The notes under the pieces were generated by a model. That model had not been told where the DNA came from, did not search any database, and worked only from the letters and a program-made list of their open reading frames with translations. From NCBI GenBank assembly GCA_037039925.1, contig JAXRKP010001291.1, positions 22,046 to 86,045 on the forward strand: a DNA stretch of 64,000 nt. The letters are read 5' to 3'. The translations under genes and the position numbers were made by a program. Source of the stretch: Doris montereyensis (lineage: Eukaryota > Mollusca > Gastropoda > Nudibranchia > Dorididae). Below are positions 63,501 through 64,000 of the stretch, in pieces. The number at the start of each line of letters is the position of its first letter. The stretch's first letter is position 1.

Positions 63501-64000
63501 TGAAACGTTCCATGTCTAGAGTCTGAGGGTAACCGATACAGTCTGTTGAAACGTTCCATGTCTAGAGCCTGAGGGTAACCGATACAGTCTGTTGAAACGT
63601 GTCTAGAGCCTGAGGGTAACTGATACAGTCTGTTGAAACGTTCCATGTCTAGAGTCTGAGGGTAACCTGGATACAGTCTGTTGAAACGTCCATGTCTAGA
63701 GTGACTGATACAGTCTGTTGAAACGTGTCTAGAGCCTGAGGGTAACCGATAAAGTCTGTTGAAACGTGTCTAGAGCCTGAGGGTAACTGATACATTCGTT
63801 GAAACGTGTGTCTACAGCCTGAGCATAACCCATACAGTCTGTTTAAACGTCTGTCTAGAGCCTGAGGATAACTGATACAGTCTGTTTAAACGTTCCATGT
63901 CTAAAGCCTGGGGGTAACTGATACAGTTTTTTCAAACATTCTATGTCTAAAACCTGAGGGTAAGTGATACAGTCTGTTGAAACGTTCCATGTCTAAAGCC
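60565..64000. repeat. 43/46-bp minisatellite
   Basis: About 76 copies in two length classes: 43 bp with 'gaaacgtgtgtctagag' and 46 bp with 'gaaacgttccatgtctagag'; both share gagggtaaccgatacagtct. The first ~10 copies are nearly pure 43-bp units, 61000-62250 mixes the classes, and later copies are mainly 46-bp. The array runs off the right end of the window. Confidence 0.97.

Overview
The window is eukaryotic and almost certainly from an animal. It holds the middle of one spliced gene on the minus strand, buried in tandem repeats. Five consecutive exons (54298-54403, 29410-29490, 26875-27004, 20925-21009, 10233-10367) encode about 179 contiguous residues of a sodium/solute symporter of the SLC5 family, SGLT (sodium/glucose cotransporter) type. 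Every exon has AG/GT borders and all four internal junction phases agree (1, 1, 2, 0). The 5' exons would lie beyond position 64000 and the 3' exons before position 1. Exon 10233-10367 appears to lack one base, probably an assembly error.

The exons total 537 nt, under 1% of the window. By my estimate about 91% is tandem repeat: roughly 18 minisatellite arrays with units of 19 to 71 bp, many abutting with little or no spacer. From left to right: a 38-bp array (1-10190); exon; a 46-bp array (10625-11480), a degenerate non-LTR retrotransposon (11501-14297, after a 20-N gap) and more of the same 46-bp array (14298-19540); a 42-bp array (19590-20903); exon; arrays of 43, 55, 36, 54 and 46 bp (21370-26800); exon; arrays of 71, 34, 31 and 40 bp (27008-29272); exon; a 39-bp array (29805-30832) and a giant 19-bp array (30836-53608); a 27-bp array; exon; a 36/38-bp array (54430-60366); a short G-rich repeat; and a 43/46-bp array running off the right end.

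Several arrays reach to within a few bases of splice sites, and two contain sequence matching the adjacent authentic splice site, so the intron RNA would carry many decoy sites. The long reading frames in the window come from repeats whose unit length is a multiple of three or which lack stop codons; I do not regard them as genes. The phylum cannot be fixed from the sequence; an invertebrate with very repeat-rich introns is the best guess. I saw no rRNA, tRNA, CRISPR array or prokaryotic feature.
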